DNA from: Parietaria judaica
Lineage: Eukaryota; Streptophyta; Magnoliopsida; Rosales; Urticaceae
DNA length: 64,000 nt
Assembly (NCBI GenBank): GCA_954871525.1
Contig: OX940865.1
Coordinates: 25,838,420-25,902,419, forward strand
Reading direction: 5' to 3'
The position numbers were made by a program, and so were the translations under genes. A model generated the notes under the pieces. The model worked only from the letters and a program-made list of their open reading frames with translations, was not told where the DNA came from and ran no database searches. Positions 62,143-64,000 of this stretch are shown here, one piece after another; positions within the stretch are counted from its first letter, which is position 1, and each line of letters starts with the position of its first letter.

Positions 62143-64000
62143 GTGAGAAATGGCGTATTTGGAATATTGGGAAACCAACTGACAAATGTCCGTATTGTGG
62201 AGCCATTTTTTGGTGTGAAGAACGGCCAAAGAAAGAAAAACGGTCCTCTAATCCGAAATTCATGTTCTGCTGCTCCGTAGGGCGTGTAGAGTTACCACTA
62301 ATTAAACAACCACCACAAATATTGGCATTTCTCCTTGGATCAGATTCTGGAACAAAAGGTGTTTTGTTTAGGAACGAAATAAGAACATATAATTCAATGT
62401 TTGCATTCACATCATTGGGGGGACGTATTGACTCAAAAATAAACCGTGGAAGTGGACCGTACGTGTACAGAATTAGTGGCCAAAATTATCATCGGATAGG
62501 TTCGCTACTCCCTGAATTTGGGAAAAATCCCCAATTTGCTCAGCTATATATTTATGATACCCAAAATGAAATTTCCAACCGTTTAAACGCGATGAGTCGG
62601 AAATTTGAAAGATCTGGAATTGATCCCCAAGTTATGTCGGACCTTTCAAAGATGTTGGAAGAGAACAACGTTTTGGTGTCATCATTTCGTACGGCAAGGG
62701 ATAGATACGAAGCTAATCCAAATGTATCTTTTAGCTTGCGACTTATCAATAAACGAATCACAGATGGTCGTCAATATAATATGCCCACCGCTGATGAAGT
62801 TGCTGGATTAATCGTTGGTGATTTCAACGAACAAAATTTTGAACGTGATGTGATTGTGGAGCATCGGACTACTGGTCTACAACGTATAACAGAACTTCAT
62901 CCAAGCTTTATGGCTATGACGTATCCTTTGATTCACCCCTACGGAGAAGACGGGTTCAGAAACGATATACCATTAAAGAATATTGATAGATTTTCAACAA
63001 AAAGAAAAGTAGTAACAATGCTGGAATATTATTGTTTTCGTCTTCAACAACGTCTACAAGAAGGTCATACTTTGCTTAGATCTGGAAGATTACTCCAACA
63101 ATATATGGTTGACGCTTACGTGACAATTGAAGAATGTCGATTCAGATGGATTCGTAATAATCAAAAACAATTACGCTCTGACTTATTTTCTGGATTAATG
63201 GACGCTTATCATCGTGGCGATACGGACGCTAAAAAAGTTGGTAAATCAATTATATTACCATCTTCGCACACCGGAGGACCGCGGTACAAGGTGCAAAATT
63301 ATCAAGATGCAATGGCAATTTGCAAATGGGCTGGCTATCCAGATTTGTTCATAACTTTCACTTGCAACCCAAAATGGCCGGAGATAAATGATATGCTTGG
63401 AATGATTCAGCAAGAAGACGACTCTAACAGACTTGACATCGTATGTAGAGTTTTTCAAATAAAACTCAAACAACTCATGACAGACTTGAAAAAAGAAAAA
63501 CCATTTGGCCATGTAATTGCATGTAAGTTTTAATATATATATATATATATATTTATTTATTGAACATACATATGTTATAGAAATTTATTGCTGAAGTTAA
63601 TGTCATGTATGTTTCATATTTCACAGGTTTGTATACAATTGAATTTCAAAAGAGAGGTTTGCCACATGCACACATGCTTTTGTTTTTGGAATCGCAATAT
63701 AAAAATCCGTCTGCAGAGCGCATTGACAACATAGTCACCGCTGAAATTCCGGACCCAACCACTGATCCAGATGGTTTTAATGCGGTTAATAAATTTATGA
63801 TGCACGGTCCTTGCGGAGATTTAAACCCCAATTCGCCTTGCATGGTGAAAGGAAGATGTTCAAAGAATTATCCAAAAAAATATAGTCGACATACAACTTT
63901 CGACCAAGACGGGTTTCCACTGTATAAAAGAAGAGATACCGGAGCTTACATAGAAAAAAGAAAAAAGGTATTGGACAATCGTTTCGTTGTACCCCACAAC
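62143..64000 (+). CDS. Helitron Rep/helicase protein, N-terminal part
   Basis: Two exons are visible: 62143-63522 and 63627 to the window edge, separated by a 104-base GT-AG intron within the codon for C in VIACLYTIEF. The product starts with a zinc-finger-like segment (CPYCGAIFW, then FCCSVG). The Helitron N-terminal domain follows (PLIHPYGEDGF, then YPDLFITFTCNPKWPEI). At 63656-63676 comes GLPHAHM, the HUH motif of the rolling-circle Rep endonuclease. The frame stays open to 64000, ending ...LDNRFVVPHN, well before the catalytic tyrosine and the Pif1-type helicase expected downstream. No stop or frameshift is seen in the 1754 coding bases, so this could be a recently active copy. It would nick and transfer one DNA strand during rolling-circle transposition. 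Confidence 0.9.

Larger units (their letters stand above)
58612..64000 (+). mobile_element. Helitron, 5' portion with Rep gene (runs off window)
   Basis: A Rep coding region begins by 62143. About 3.5 kb upstream, the sequence TCTATATATATATAAAAGC at 58612, preceded by host A, matches the 5' ends of candidate Helitrons A and B. I take it as the probable 5' terminus. The helicase domain and the CTAG 3' end would lie beyond 64000. The leader contains a 70-base triple repeat and several TA runs. Confidence 0.65.

Overview
The window is plant nuclear DNA, most likely from a eudicot. It is AT-rich, its genes have GT-AG introns, and it carries plant gene families (a BAHD acyltransferase, an APF2-type aspartic protease, a phytocystatin-fold protein, transportin-1) among hAT, Helitron, Emigrant-like and other transposons. 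I see no bacterial or organellar genes, no CRISPR array and no recognisable tRNA or rRNA gene. Exon coordinates were placed by hand from splice signals, reading frame and comparison between copies.

The left two thirds is built from nested inverted duplications. An 8.7 kb arm at 8384-17076 is repeated in reverse at 34243-42972, with about 17 kb between. Each arm holds a 13-exon cystatin-like gene, a tandem pair of 0.7 kb units, a small hAT-type MITE and a BAHD acyltransferase. A third, more diverged cystatin-like copy at 3515-7984 is inverted relative to the left-arm copy. All three cystatin-like genes (4638-7853 minus, 12881-16058 plus, 35264-38466 minus) keep a 297-codon frame. The BAHD gene is complete only on the right (41583-43146). 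The left copy has a stop, two frameshifts and no C-terminus, because the duplication boundary lies inside the gene. This suggests the right arm was the source.

The spacer (17077-34242) holds a hAT MITE, two Helitron-like elements with facing 5' ends, a decayed transportin-1 gene (25942-32160) with a hAT-type element inserted at an exon edge, and a hAT transposon remnant (32455-33900).

The right third (43147-64000) is mainly transposon-rich intergenic DNA. It contains one intact GC-rich intronless gene, an APF2-like aspartic protease (52990-54426, minus). At the right edge the 5' part of a Helitron (58612 onward) encodes the start of a Rep protein that runs off the window.

The most unusual feature is the cystatin-like family. 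Its N-terminal half is encoded by seven phase 1-1 mini-exons of 42-60 bases. Several of the introns between them are homologous to one another, so the region appears to have grown by tandem amplification of an exon-plus-intron module upstream of a cystatin fold that has lost its protease-inhibiting motif.
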